The position numbers and the translations under genes were made by a program. The notes beneath the pieces are model-generated. The model was not told the origin of the DNA. It made no database searches and saw only the letters and a list, made by a program, of their open reading frames with translations. Shown here piece after piece: positions 1-6,463 of a stretch of DNA of 11,055 nt; the stretch's first letter is position 1, and every line of letters begins with the position of its first letter. The stretch comes from Lachnospiraceae bacterium. GTDB lineage: Bacteria > Bacillota > Clostridia > Lachnospirales > Lachnospiraceae. The stretch spans positions 1 through 11,055 of the forward strand of contig JAILOA010000443.1 in assembly GCA_024691065.1 (NCBI GenBank), read 5' to 3'.

Positions 1-146
1 TCGTCCTTACCGAGCTCTTTCGCAACCTCATAAGCATAATTGCTAACCATTATCCCATGGCACATTTCCTTATAAGCACTGTGTTTGGCTTCCATCGACA
101 CATTTTGAATTCCCTCTATCTGTGTCTCTAAATAGTCTCCATTCAA
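1..146 (-). CDS. N-terminus of a probable HD-domain protein (partial, runs off window)
   Basis: The first 48 codons of a gene cut by the left window edge. No ATG is available upstream: an in-frame TGA precedes it. The first start codon is TTG at 146, placed 9 nt after an AGGAG Shine-Dalgarno (156-160). An in-frame ATG at 95 has no good ribosome site. The visible protein contains HSAYKEMCHGIMVSNYAYEVAKELGKDE-like spacing: a Cys-His pair, then V-x-x-Y-A and A-K-E-L-G-K-D. This resembles the first helix of HD/HDIG phosphohydrolase domains, which precedes the LHDIGK motif (outside the window). The family call is inference from this one helix. It follows hemZ by 69 nt on the same strand, with a hairpin between. 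The function (for example cyclic-dinucleotide or nucleotide hydrolysis) cannot be read from this fragment. Confidence 0.5.
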   Translation of the reverse strand, partial: MNGDYLETQIEGIQNVSMEAKHSAYKEMCHGIMVSNYAYEVAKELGKD

Positions 147-155
147 TACCTGTTT

Positions 156-160
156 CTCCT
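156..160 (-). promoter_or_regulatory. Shine-Dalgarno AGGAG supporting the TTG start at 146
   Basis: AGGAG on the minus strand, 9 nt before the TTG. It is the only good ribosome site in the spacer downstream of hemZ, and it decides the otherwise unusual TTG start of the truncated gene. Confidence 0.55.
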
Positions 161-166
161 CTATAT

Positions 167-199
167 GATTGGCAACCTTCCGTCAAAACGCTGCCAATC
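167..199 (-). other. 10-bp hairpin between hemZ and the next gene
   Basis: The arms GATTGGCAGC (190-199) and GTTGCCAATC (167-176) pair over 10 bp with one G-U, closing a 13-nt loop. No T-run follows on either strand, so it is not a canonical intrinsic terminator. On the minus strand it ends 6 nt before the AGGAG ribosome site of the next gene. It could be an mRNA stability element, a processing site or a control of translation for the HD-like gene. The inverted repeat is seen directly; the role is inference. Confidence 0.55.
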
Positions 200-215
200 C
201 CCCACAAATCAAGGC

Positions 216-1904
216 CTACAACTCTAAGCCCTTCCTATTAATCATTTCATCTGTTCGTTCAATGTAGTCTTTCAGACTCTTAACATTCTCAACTCTTCTC
301 ACCGTATTTGAAACCTTATCATAAAGCTTTGTAGATGCACCCGCACCCGCCGATATAATAGACTGCTTTTCTTCCATCATTAAAATATTGTAAATGCATT
401 CAAAGCCTTCCATACAAAAGCCTACATTGTCCTGCGCAGAACTTCCGAAATGCGTATCCGCATTCTTCTGCCTGTACATATAATACGGAAAATATTGATT
501 TTTCGGCAACTCCTCTTCCGTGAGTGACAGCATTTCATCCATACCTTTGCCGCGATTGTAGTAATAATCGGTACTTTTAACCTTAAGTGCCTCTTCCTCA
601 AGCAAGGTCCTCATAGCACCCGCTCTCTTTACCACAAGAGAATGTACCGTTATATTTTCAGGCCCGAGATTTATTATCTCATTCAAAGATTTTGTGAAGT
701 CCGATACATTTTCACCCAAAAGACCTGCAATTAAATCCGTATTAATATTATCATGTCCTTCTTCTCTTGCTATTTGAAACATTTCCAGAAACTCCCCCAC
801 ACTATGGGTTCTTCCGTTTCTCTTTAATGTTGAATCATTCATGGTCTGCGGATTAAGTGAAATCCTGGACACCCCGAATTCCTTCATAATTCTTAGCTTC
901 TCTCTCGAAAGACAATCAACTCTTCCGGCTTCCACCGTATATTCAATTGTATTCTTAACTATAAAATTATCATCTATTGCCTTTAGAACCCTGTAGAGTT
1001 CATCTTCCGGAAGAGCTCCCGGTGTACCGCCGCCTATGTAAATCGTGAGCGGTATATTGCCGTAATTTGCGCTTATAAATTTTATTTCCTTAATAAGCGA
1101 ATCCACATACGGCTTTATGTAATTCGCATACGTGCCTGTCGGATATGACGTAAAAGAGCAATATAGACAGGTACTCGGACAAAATGGAATGCCCACATAA
1201 AGGCTGTAGGAATCCTTTATTCTTTCGATTCCGATGCGCTCCACAACGCTTTTTTCCCTGCCGGCAACCTCAAGCGCAAGTCTCGCTTTCAGAGGTTCAA
1301 CATAGTATTCCTCTAAAAGTATATCATAAGCTATTTTGGGATTTTTAACAATCTTTTTATTGATTAAATTTGATAAATTTTTTGCATTTTTTTCAGCCAA
1401 AAGATTTTCGGGATTATTTTCGTGGTTACCTGCATTTGTATCAGATGATAAAAATGTAGTATTCTCCAGTAAATCATAGGCAACTTTCGACGGTCTGACC
1501 CCTGTAAGAGTCCCCCATGCCGGCCTTCTGATTTTGATATGGGCTTCACTTAAATCCCCGAACGCCTGCATACCGTCCTCCAGCGCCATAACACTATCAA
1601 ATATAAGCCTCTTCACGGCATTTTTATAATAAAGCCTGTCCTTATTTTTAATCTTTTTATCAAGCTTATGCCAGTTTCCGGGCTTAATATCCACGCTCTC
1701 TTTAAGTTCAGAGCAAAGTATCTCCCCCCTATAGGTTTTAACACTGACTCTTGTATCCTCTAAGCTAACAAAAAGTGTGGCTGCTTCCGATAAAGCCGCT
1801 TCCACACCTTTTTTTATTAAAACCTTTTCTTCCGGACACATGTTCTTAACCAAAGCATTGATTTCATAATCAAAATCAACCTCTGACATGTATATAACTA
1901 TCAT
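216..1904 (-). CDS. hemZ: HemZ-type radical SAM protein (oxygen-independent coproporphyrinogen dehydrogenase family)
   Basis: 562 residues from the chosen ATG at 1904, which has AAGGAAG (1911-1917) upstream. The open frame continues to an ATG at 1985, but that extension has a weak ribosome site and its Cys/Arg-rich sequence does not look like the family N-terminus. Residues 1-230 form the HemZ-specific N-terminal region. The radical SAM core follows, with the 4Fe-4S motif CPSTCLYC (Cys 242, 246, 249; CxxxCxxC) and the SAM-binding GGGTP at 291-295. Further on are SLNPQTM and a Tyr-rich YYMYRQKN near 474. The C-terminal GAGAxxK and RVENVK segments are also as I recall them for HemZ. The family is annotated as converting coproporphyrinogen III to protoporphyrinogen IX without oxygen in the cytoplasm. 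In many Clostridia lacking a full haem pathway the true substrate is uncertain. Oddities: an Asn-rich insertion at about residues 150-178, and about five extra residues after YRQKN. It is downstream of rel and the MBL hydrolase, an order familiar from Clostridia. Confidence 0.9.
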   Translation of the reverse strand: MIVIYMSEVDFDYEINALVKNMCPEEKVLIKKGVEAALSEAATLFVSLEDTRVSVKTYRGEILCSELKESVDIKPGNWHKLDKKIKNKDRLYYKNAVKRLIFDSVMALEDGMQAFGDLSEAHIKIRRPAWGTLTGVRPSKVAYDLLENTTFLSSDTNAGNHENNPENLLAEKNAKNLSNLINKKIVKNPKIAYDILLEEYYVEPLKARLALEVAGREKSVVERIGIERIKDSYSLYVGIPFCPSTCLYCSFTSYPTGTYANYIKPYVDSLIKEIKFISANYGNIPLTIYIGGGTPGALPEDELYRVLKAIDDNFIVKNTIEYTVEAGRVDCLSREKLRIMKEFGVSRISLNPQTMNDSTLKRNGRTHSVGEFLEMFQIAREEGHDNINTDLIAGLLGENVSDFTKSLNEIINLGPENITVHSLVVKRAGAMRTLLEEEALKVKSTDYYYNRGKGMDEMLSLTEEELPKNQYFPYYMYRQKNADTHFGSSAQDNVGFCMEGFECIYNILMMEEKQSIISAGAGASTKLYDKVSNTVRRVENVKSLKDYIERTDEMINRKGLEL

Positions 1905-1910
1905 TCCAAA

Positions 1911-1917
1911 CTTCCTT
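1911..1917 (-). promoter_or_regulatory. hemZ Shine-Dalgarno (AAGGAAG)
   Basis: AAGGAAG lies 6 nt before the ATG at 1904 and favours this start over the longer open frame beginning at 1985. Confidence 0.7.
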
Positions 1918-1928
1918 AAATTACGAGT

Positions 1929-1977
1929 CTGCACCCGGGCATAAATCCAAATTGAATATTTAAGTCCGCCCGGACAG
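1929..1977 (-). other. Possible GC-rich mRNA hairpin in hemZ leader
   Basis: The arms 1968-1977 and 1929-1940 pair (TCCGGGC with GCCCGGG including one G-U, plus CTG with CAG across a TG bulge). The loop is AT-rich and about 27 nt long. The stem ends 12 nt before the hemZ ribosome site, so it could affect ribosome access. The pairing is seen in sequence; folding energy was not computed. Confidence 0.35.
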
Positions 1978-2021
1978 CAATTCATTTCTATCTGCTTATC
2001 TATTTCATATCACGGTTTGCC

Positions 2022-2078
2022 TTAAGAAAGTATCACAGCAATCCTTTCAAACACCTTACCGAAGCAAATCCATGCCAT
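2022..2078 (-). CDS. Possible 18-residue leader peptide upstream of hemZ
   Basis: ATG at 2078, 18 codons, TAA at 2022-2024. GAGGG lies 5 nt before the ATG. The peptide is hydrophobic with a basic middle (starts MAWICFGK, ends AVILS). It ends about 45 nt before the GC-rich hairpin in the hemZ leader. Short ORFs with a ribosome site arise by chance, so this is only a candidate. An overlapping 12-codon ORF (2056-2094) lacks a ribosome site. Confidence 0.15.
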   Translation of the reverse strand: MAWICFGKVFERIAVILS

Positions 2079-2113
2079 CCCTCTGCTCTATCATACCGCA
2101 AACCAATTATAGT

Positions 2114-2767
2114 TTAATACATATTCACAATATTAAATTTCTTCTCGAACCCAATACTCGTTTCCGAATCATGTCCCGGATAAACGATGGTATTATCAGG
2201 CAGAATAAACAACTTATTCTTAATCGAAGCTATCAAATCCCTCTCGCTTCCGCCTATGAAATCCGTTCTTCCATGTGATTGATAGAACAATGTATCGCCC
2301 GCAAACAGCAGATTTTCCGCCTCAAAATAGAAGCACATACCTCCCGGCGTATGTCCCGGTGTTTCGATACATTTTATTTTCTGTCCCAACATTTCAATTA
2401 TCTCATCATCCTTAAGATATACGTCAGCATTGACTTCATAACGCTCACGTAAAAAATCATAGGACATATTATAGTTCGCATTTGTAAGATATTTCTTATC
2501 TCCTTCGGGAGCATATATCTTAATTCCGTACCTTGCCCTGATTTCATTAGATGCCTGAATGTGATCAAAGTGACCGTGAGTTATAAATATTGCTACCGGC
2601 TTAAAGCCTTGCTGATTAACAACACCCGCAATCCTGTTCTCATCATACCCCGGGTCAATTATTATGCATTCCCCGGTTTTCTTATCAGCCACAATATAAC
2701 AGTTGGTATATATAGGTCCTACAGTACATGAATATACCTTAAGCATTGATTCTTCTCTTGCGCTCAT
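2114..2767 (-). CDS. Metallo-beta-lactamase-fold hydrolase (glyoxalase II-like)
   Basis: 217 residues. The metal-binding set is complete: THGHFDH (His64, His66, Asp68, His69), His139 in TPGHTPG, Asp158 in FAGDTLF, and His199 in YPGHD. This is the signature of the binuclear-metal MBL hydrolase fold shared by hydroxyacylglutathione hydrolases. The short length, without the glyoxalase II C-terminal substrate domain, fits the small bacterial YcbL-like thioesterases. The exact substrate is unknown; cytoplasmic location is inferred from the absence of a signal peptide. The start at 2767 is chosen because AAGGAT sits 6 nt upstream. Met8 (2746) would also make a family-typical N-terminus (MLKVYSC) but has a poorer ribosome site. 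It lies 19 nt after the rel stop, so it is probably in the same transcript. This gene sits between rel and hemZ in many Clostridia. Confidence 0.9.
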   Translation of the reverse strand: MSAREESMLKVYSCTVGPIYTNCYIVADKKTGECIIIDPGYDENRIAGVVNQQGFKPVAIFITHGHFDHIQASNEIRARYGIKIYAPEGDKKYLTNANYNMSYDFLRERYEVNADVYLKDDEIIEMLGQKIKCIETPGHTPGGMCFYFEAENLLFAGDTLFYQSHGRTDFIGGSERDLIASIKNKLFILPDNTIVYPGHDSETSIGFEKKFNIVNMY

Positions 2768-2773
2768 AGCACC

Positions 2774-2783
2774 ATCCTTCCCC
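2774..2783 (-). promoter_or_regulatory. Ribosome site of the MBL hydrolase gene
   Basis: GGGGAAGGAT on the minus strand, inside the 19-nt gap after rel, with its 3' end 6 nt before ATG 2767. It favours ATG 2767 over the internal ATG at 2746. Confidence 0.6.
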
Positions 2784-2786
2784 TGA

Positions 2787-5090
2787 TTATGACCTGTTTC
2801 TGTCTACACTCTTCACACCCTCAACCTGTCTAAGCTTTGCAGATAAATCCCTGATTGCATCCACATCATTAATTGTAAAGCTTATCTTGAGAGTTGCCAT
2901 TCCCTTTCTGTTAACACTTGTATTTATGGAAATAATATTTACATCATTTTCCGTAAATACCTTTGCAATATCCATTACAAGACCACGTCTGTCAACGGAG
3001 TAAACCAAAATCTCAGAACGATAAAGTTCAGTTTTCTTCTTATCTTCGGATACCATCCACTCTGCGGAAATAATCCTTTGTCTCTCAATATCTGTGAGAT
3101 TCATAAGATTTATACAATCGGTTCTGTGAATGGATACACCTCTACCACGGGTAACATATCCAACGATTTCATCTCCCGGAACCGGTGAACAGCACTTCGA
3201 AAAACGAACACTGACATCATCCAGACCCGCTACAACTATGCCGCTTTTGGATTTAATAATAGCCTTTTGAACGTTCTGATTCTCAGGTTTATTATCTACC
3301 GCAGCGAGAATATCCTCGTCGGTAACCCTCTTTTTATTCTTTTTATCATACTCAAACTGAAGTCTCGTAACAACCTGGCCTTCCTTAAGTCCACCATGTC
3401 CAACAGCCGCAAGCACACTGTTCCAGTCCTTAAGTCCATAACGCTTCTGAACCGGCTCCATATACTCACTCTTCAAAAGCAAAGAGAGATTAATATTTCG
3501 CGTCTTGGCATAATTTATGAGTTGATCCTTACCTTTGTTAATGTTTTCTTCTTTATTCTGAGCCCTGAACCATTGATTAATCTTATTCTTTGCCTGAGAA
3601 CTCTTAACAAGATTAAGCCAGTCACGACTCGGTCCTTTCGTATTCTGAGAAGTAATTATCTCAATACGGTCGCCATTCTGAATCCTGTAATCAATATTAA
3701 CTAGATTACCGTTTACCCTGGCTCCAACCATCCTGTTTCCAATAGCAGAATGTACCGCATAAGCAAAGTCTATAGGCGTGGAATTAACCGGAAGGTTCTT
3801 AACATCACCATCCCTTGTGAAGCAATAAACATAATCAGCAAAGAGGTCTAAGTCGCTCTTTAAAAGTTCCAAAAACTCCTTATTATCTGACATATCCTTC
3901 TGCCATTCAAGAATCTTACGAAGCCAGGCCATCTTCTCTTCTTCGGCTTCAGCAGTTGTCTCACCATACTGGTTTGCTTTATATTTCCAATGTGCAGCAA
4001 TACCGAATTCAGCGGTCTGATGCATTTCCTTGGTTCTAATCTGAATCTCGAACGGCTTTCCGTTCGGGCCGATTACCGTGGTATGCAGTGACTGGTAATT
4101 ATTCGGTCTCGGCATGGTTATATAATCCTTAAAACGCCCCGGAATCGGCTTATATATCTTATGAACTATTCCAAGTGCCGTATAACAATCGATTTCCTCA
4201 TCCACGATTATACGAACCGCAAATAAATCATATATCTGATCCAGCTTTTTATTTTGGGTAACCATCTTCTTATATATACTGAAAAGATGCTTTGCCCTGC
4301 CGTTAATTATAGCCTTTATGTGAGCGCCGTAAATTCCTGCGCGGACCTCATCAATAATAGACTTTATAATCTCATTTCTTCTTTCGCTGTCCTCTTCAAG
4401 CTCTCTTGTAAGATTTGCATACATCTCAGGTTCAAGATACATAAAAGCCAGATTATCAAGCTCTACCTTCATCTTGGATATACCCAGACGATCTGCTATC
4501 GGAGCATATATCTCAATAGTTTCCCTTGATTTTTCCTTTTGTTTTTCAGGAGTTTGAAACTGCATAGTCCTCTGATTATGCAAACGGTCTGCAAGCTTAA
4601 TGATTATAACTCGAATATCCTTTGCCATTGCAAGAAACATTTTTCTGAGATTCTCCGCCTGAACCTCTACCTTATCGGCTACATAGTTAATCTGAGTGAG
4701 CTTTGTAACACCATCCACGAGAAGTGATACTTCTTCGCCGAATTCTCTTGTTACGTCCTCACTGGTCATATCAGTATCCTCAACGACATCGTGAAGCATA
4801 CCTGCCAAAATGGTTTCCAAGTCCATCTTTAGCTCGGCAAGAATTATACATACGCAAACAGGATGTATAATATAAGGTTCTCCTGACTTTCTCCTCTGAT
4901 CCTTATGTGCATCCTTTGCGGTCTGATATGCTTTTCTCACAATTGATAAATCATCGGAGGGATGATATGCATCAATCATCTCGATAAGTCGGTCAAACAG
5001 TTCATCAGGGTCCTTAAAATTGTTGGAATCCCTACTGGTCGCCAACTCACCATTATCAATTACATACTCGAAATTTTCCTGAATATCCAT
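2787..5090 (-). CDS. rel: Bifunctional (p)ppGpp synthetase/hydrolase (long Rel/SpoT homologue)
   Basis: 767 residues, the full length for a long RSH enzyme. It makes (p)ppGpp from ATP and GTP/GDP during starvation and also hydrolyses it. The N-terminal hydrolase has the expected metal and substrate residues: Arg67, His76, His100-Asp101, Glu104-Asp105 and the ADRLHN motif (Asp168, Asn172). The synthetase (about 245-370) has YDLFAVR with Asp288, RFKD at 319-322 and EIQIRT with Glu348. The RxKD form is the one known for bifunctional enzymes, as opposed to ExDD in the synthetase-only RelA type. The regulatory half has a TGS domain (about 415-480), a helical region, and a zinc-finger-type segment with Cys633-Cys634, His655 and Cys659. 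An ACT domain (about 690-765) ends the protein. No key residue is missing, so both activities are predicted. The start is fixed by a near-perfect ribosome site. It is preceded by an acidic small ORF with an 11-nt gap and followed by the MBL hydrolase. Confidence 0.97.
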   Translation of the reverse strand: MDIQENFEYVIDNGELATSRDSNNFKDPDELFDRLIEMIDAYHPSDDLSIVRKAYQTAKDAHKDQRRKSGEPYIIHPVCVCIILAELKMDLETILAGMLHDVVEDTDMTSEDVTREFGEEVSLLVDGVTKLTQINYVADKVEVQAENLRKMFLAMAKDIRVIIIKLADRLHNQRTMQFQTPEKQKEKSRETIEIYAPIADRLGISKMKVELDNLAFMYLEPEMYANLTRELEEDSERRNEIIKSIIDEVRAGIYGAHIKAIINGRAKHLFSIYKKMVTQNKKLDQIYDLFAVRIIVDEEIDCYTALGIVHKIYKPIPGRFKDYITMPRPNNYQSLHTTVIGPNGKPFEIQIRTKEMHQTAEFGIAAHWKYKANQYGETTAEAEEEKMAWLRKILEWQKDMSDNKEFLELLKSDLDLFADYVYCFTRDGDVKNLPVNSTPIDFAYAVHSAIGNRMVGARVNGNLVNIDYRIQNGDRIEIITSQNTKGPSRDWLNLVKSSQAKNKINQWFRAQNKEENINKGKDQLINYAKTRNINLSLLLKSEYMEPVQKRYGLKDWNSVLAAVGHGGLKEGQVVTRLQFEYDKKNKKRVTDEDILAAVDNKPENQNVQKAIIKSKSGIVVAGLDDVSVRFSKCCSPVPGDEIVGYVTRGRGVSIHRTDCINLMNLTDIERQRIISAEWMVSEDKKKTELYRSEILVYSVDRRGLVMDIAKVFTENDVNIISINTSVNRKGMATLKISFTINDVDAIRDLSAKLRQVEGVKSVDRNRS

Positions 5091-5092
5091 AA

Positions 5093-5103
5093 GATCACCA
5101 CCT
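5093..5103 (-). promoter_or_regulatory. Very strong rel ribosome site overlapping the upstream stop
   Basis: AGGTGGTGATC matches 10 of 11 bases of the 16S-complementary AGGAGGTGATC and lies 2 nt before the ATG, putting the GGTGG core 7 nt away. Its first two bases are part of the TAG stop of the 57-codon ORF. This suggests translational coupling between that ORF and rel. Confidence 0.75.
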
Positions 5104-5275
5104 ATTCGGGTTCAATAGCCATCAACATCTCATTTAGCTCATCATAGTTCTCGTTAGTAATAATTTCATCAAAATATGAATCATTAATAAGCTCTTCTAA
5201 CTCATCCCACACATACTCTGACTTCTTTTCCGAAAGTTTCCTTACTTCTTTTTTCAGTGAATTATAATCCCACAT
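5102..5275 (-). CDS. Acidic small protein of unknown function directly upstream of rel
   Basis: 57 codons, ATG at 5275, TAG at 5102-5104. AAAGG (5281-5285) lies 5 nt before the start. The product (starts MWDYNSLKKE, ends MLMAIEPE) has 17 acidic and 6 basic residues. The basic residues are all in the first 18 positions, and the C-terminal two-thirds is almost purely acidic, with a helix-like spacing of Leu/Ile and Glu. There is no signal peptide, membrane segment or Cys/His metal motif. I do not recognise the family. The stop codon overlaps the rel Shine-Dalgarno, so translation of the two is probably coupled. The glycerophosphotransferase ends 26 nt upstream. Support for being real: the ribosome site, tight packing that fills the gap neatly, and coding-like composition. 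A role with Rel is only inferred from position. Confidence 0.65.
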   Translation of the reverse strand: MWDYNSLKKEVRKLSEKKSEYVWDELEELINDSYFDEIITNENYDELNEMLMAIEPE

Positions 5276-5300
5276 AACTGCCTTTCATCTTACAATAATC

Positions 5301-5306
5301 ATTATA
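5301..5306 (-). promoter_or_regulatory. Candidate -10 box (TATAAT) before the small ORF and rel
   Basis: An exact TATAAT overlaps the TAA stop of the glycerophosphotransferase gene, 25 nt before the small ORF start. There is no TTGACA-like hexamer 16-18 nt upstream and no extended TG. It may be a weak or activator-dependent promoter separating rel from the surface genes, or chance in AT-rich DNA. Confidence 0.25.
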
Positions 5307-6450
5307 GTTTCTGATTAAGCATAAGACCGATAATCCTGTGTCCCATACTCTTCTGACCGGCACTGCAATAAAAGAAATCCTTTAAAGCCTCTCTTTCATT
5401 TTCCTGATATTTTCTTCCTCTTTCGTCACATTCCTCAAGGGCACCCATAAGCTCATCAAAATTATAAGCTTTATCTCCCGGAGTAACGCTTTCATAAGGG
5501 AAATACATACCCCTGTCATTCTTTATATAATCATCATAATCATAACAATAAAAAATAACAGGCTTATCTAACAACAAATAATCGATATAAATGCTTGAAT
5601 AATCTGTAATTAACATCTCACATTCCATGCAAAGCCTTTGAATATCGTAATCTCCGGCTGTTATATCAATTATTCTATCGTACTTTTCAAGTACTTCTGT
5701 CTCATCTTCATCCTTATGATAAAAATGTTTTTTTACCATAAAGTAGTAGTCTCTATTTTCTAAGAATTTATTTAATCTGTCAAGGTCAAATATTGATTTT
5801 AAGTCAAATTTTATATTTCCTTCTCTTCTATGGGTAGGACAATACAATATCACCCTCTTACCCTTGAAATAAGGTTTTGGCTTATTTTCCCCGAAAAACA
5901 CGTCATTTCTTGGCTGTCCCAATGTAATAATGTATTTATCTTCTTTTCTGAAAGCACTTTTATAAATCTCCCTGAAATTCTCGCTTGGAGCAAAATAATA
6001 TATCTTACTAAGCGGAGCATATTTAAAAAAGCGTTTTACTCTTTGCTTTAAGCTATCATGATTCTTATCCAAATCATTATCAAATGCTATCTTCTTAAGT
6101 GGTATACCATGCCACAAATCAAGTATTACAGCACCTCCGAGGTATGTATGTTCCAAATCGGATATACCGTTGGATATTACCGCATAACCGGCCTTCTGCT
6201 GATATTTCCTAGCCTTTTTTGTGCCCCAGAGCTCACATTTAAGTCCCAGTTTTTTTACCTGCTTATAAACCTTCTTGCTTTTTGTAATCCATACACATTT
6301 TAAGCCGGATACCTTTGATGCCTCCAGAAATAACTGCATTGAATTATCACAAAATCGTTCTCCGAGCCAGGCCCCGAAAACCACCAGGGACTTATCTCTC
6401 GGAAACAGGCAGGAAATATACATCCATAGATACTTTAAGATTTTTTTCAT
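5302..6450 (-). CDS. CDP-glycerol glycerophosphotransferase family protein (TagB/TagF-like)
   Basis: 382 residues from ATG 6450; ribosome site AGGGAG (6458-6463). The frame is open to 6510, but that would overlap the upstream gene by 49 nt and has no comparable ribosome site. The enzymes of this family move glycerol-phosphate (or ribitol-phosphate in relatives) from the CDP form to a lipid-linked acceptor at the inner face of the membrane, in teichoic acid or related polymer synthesis. The motifs are LWHGIPLK (WHG 113-115, whose His is a conserved catalytic candidate), GQPRND (178-183), YCPTHR (203-208), KKH (240-242) and ITDYSS (281-286) followed by DKPVIFY. The length is that of TagB-type primases, not the longer TagF polymerase. 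Length alone does not settle primase versus polymerase or the acceptor. There is no membrane helix, so peripheral membrane association is likely. It follows the family 2 glycosyltransferase by 11 nt, so both probably build one surface polymer. Confidence 0.9.
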   Translation of the reverse strand: MKKILKYLWMYISCLFPRDKSLVVFGAWLGERFCDNSMQLFLEASKVSGLKCVWITKSKKVYKQVKKLGLKCELWGTKKARKYQQKAGYAVISNGISDLEHTYLGGAVILDLWHGIPLKKIAFDNDLDKNHDSLKQRVKRFFKYAPLSKIYYFAPSENFREIYKSAFRKEDKYIITLGQPRNDVFFGENKPKPYFKGKRVILYCPTHRREGNIKFDLKSIFDLDRLNKFLENRDYYFMVKKHFYHKDEDETEVLEKYDRIIDITAGDYDIQRLCMECEMLITDYSSIYIDYLLLDKPVIFYCYDYDDYIKNDRGMYFPYESVTPGDKAYNFDELMGALEECDERGRKYQENEREALKDFFYCSAGQKSMGHRIIGLMLNQKL

Positions 6451-6457
6451 CTGTTTT

Positions 6458-6463
6458 CTCCCT
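6458..6463 (-). promoter_or_regulatory. Ribosome site of the glycerophosphotransferase gene
   Basis: AGGGAG on the minus strand, 7 nt before ATG 6450. It overlaps the TAG stop of the glycosyltransferase gene and decides the start at 6450 over the longer frame from 6510. Confidence 0.7.

Larger units (their letters stand above)
1905..2113 (-). other. 209-nt spacer/leader before hemZ
   Basis: The longest non-coding gap in the window. On the minus strand it begins with TATAAT (2106-2111) directly after the MBL stop, but no matching -35 is seen 16-18 nt upstream. A possible 18-codon ORF (2022-2078) starts at ATG 2078 after GAGGG. Further on, CTGTCCGGGC (1968-1977) can pair with GCCCGGGTGCAG (1929-1940) as a 10-bp, GC-rich stem with a 2-nt bulge and a 27-nt loop. 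A competing small hairpin GTCC/GGAC sits within the first arm. No terminator T-run is present. The region may be a regulated leader or a hemZ promoter region; neither is proven. Confidence 0.4.

Noticed and set aside
1905..1985. 27-residue N-terminal extension of HemZ from ATG 1985
   Set aside because: Poor ribosome site, atypical sequence for the family, and it overlaps the potential leader hairpin. ATG 1904 has a good AAGGAAG and a family-like start.
2014..2104. 7-bp inverted repeat GGTTTGC/GCAAACC in the hemZ leader
   Set aside because: Short, about 77 nt apart and not extendable, so expected by chance.
3267..3704. 145-codon open frame on the plus strand
   Set aside because: Lies wholly antisense to rel, whose domains are intact. 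The translation is Leu/Ile/Arg-rich with no recognisable domain, so it is a shadow frame.
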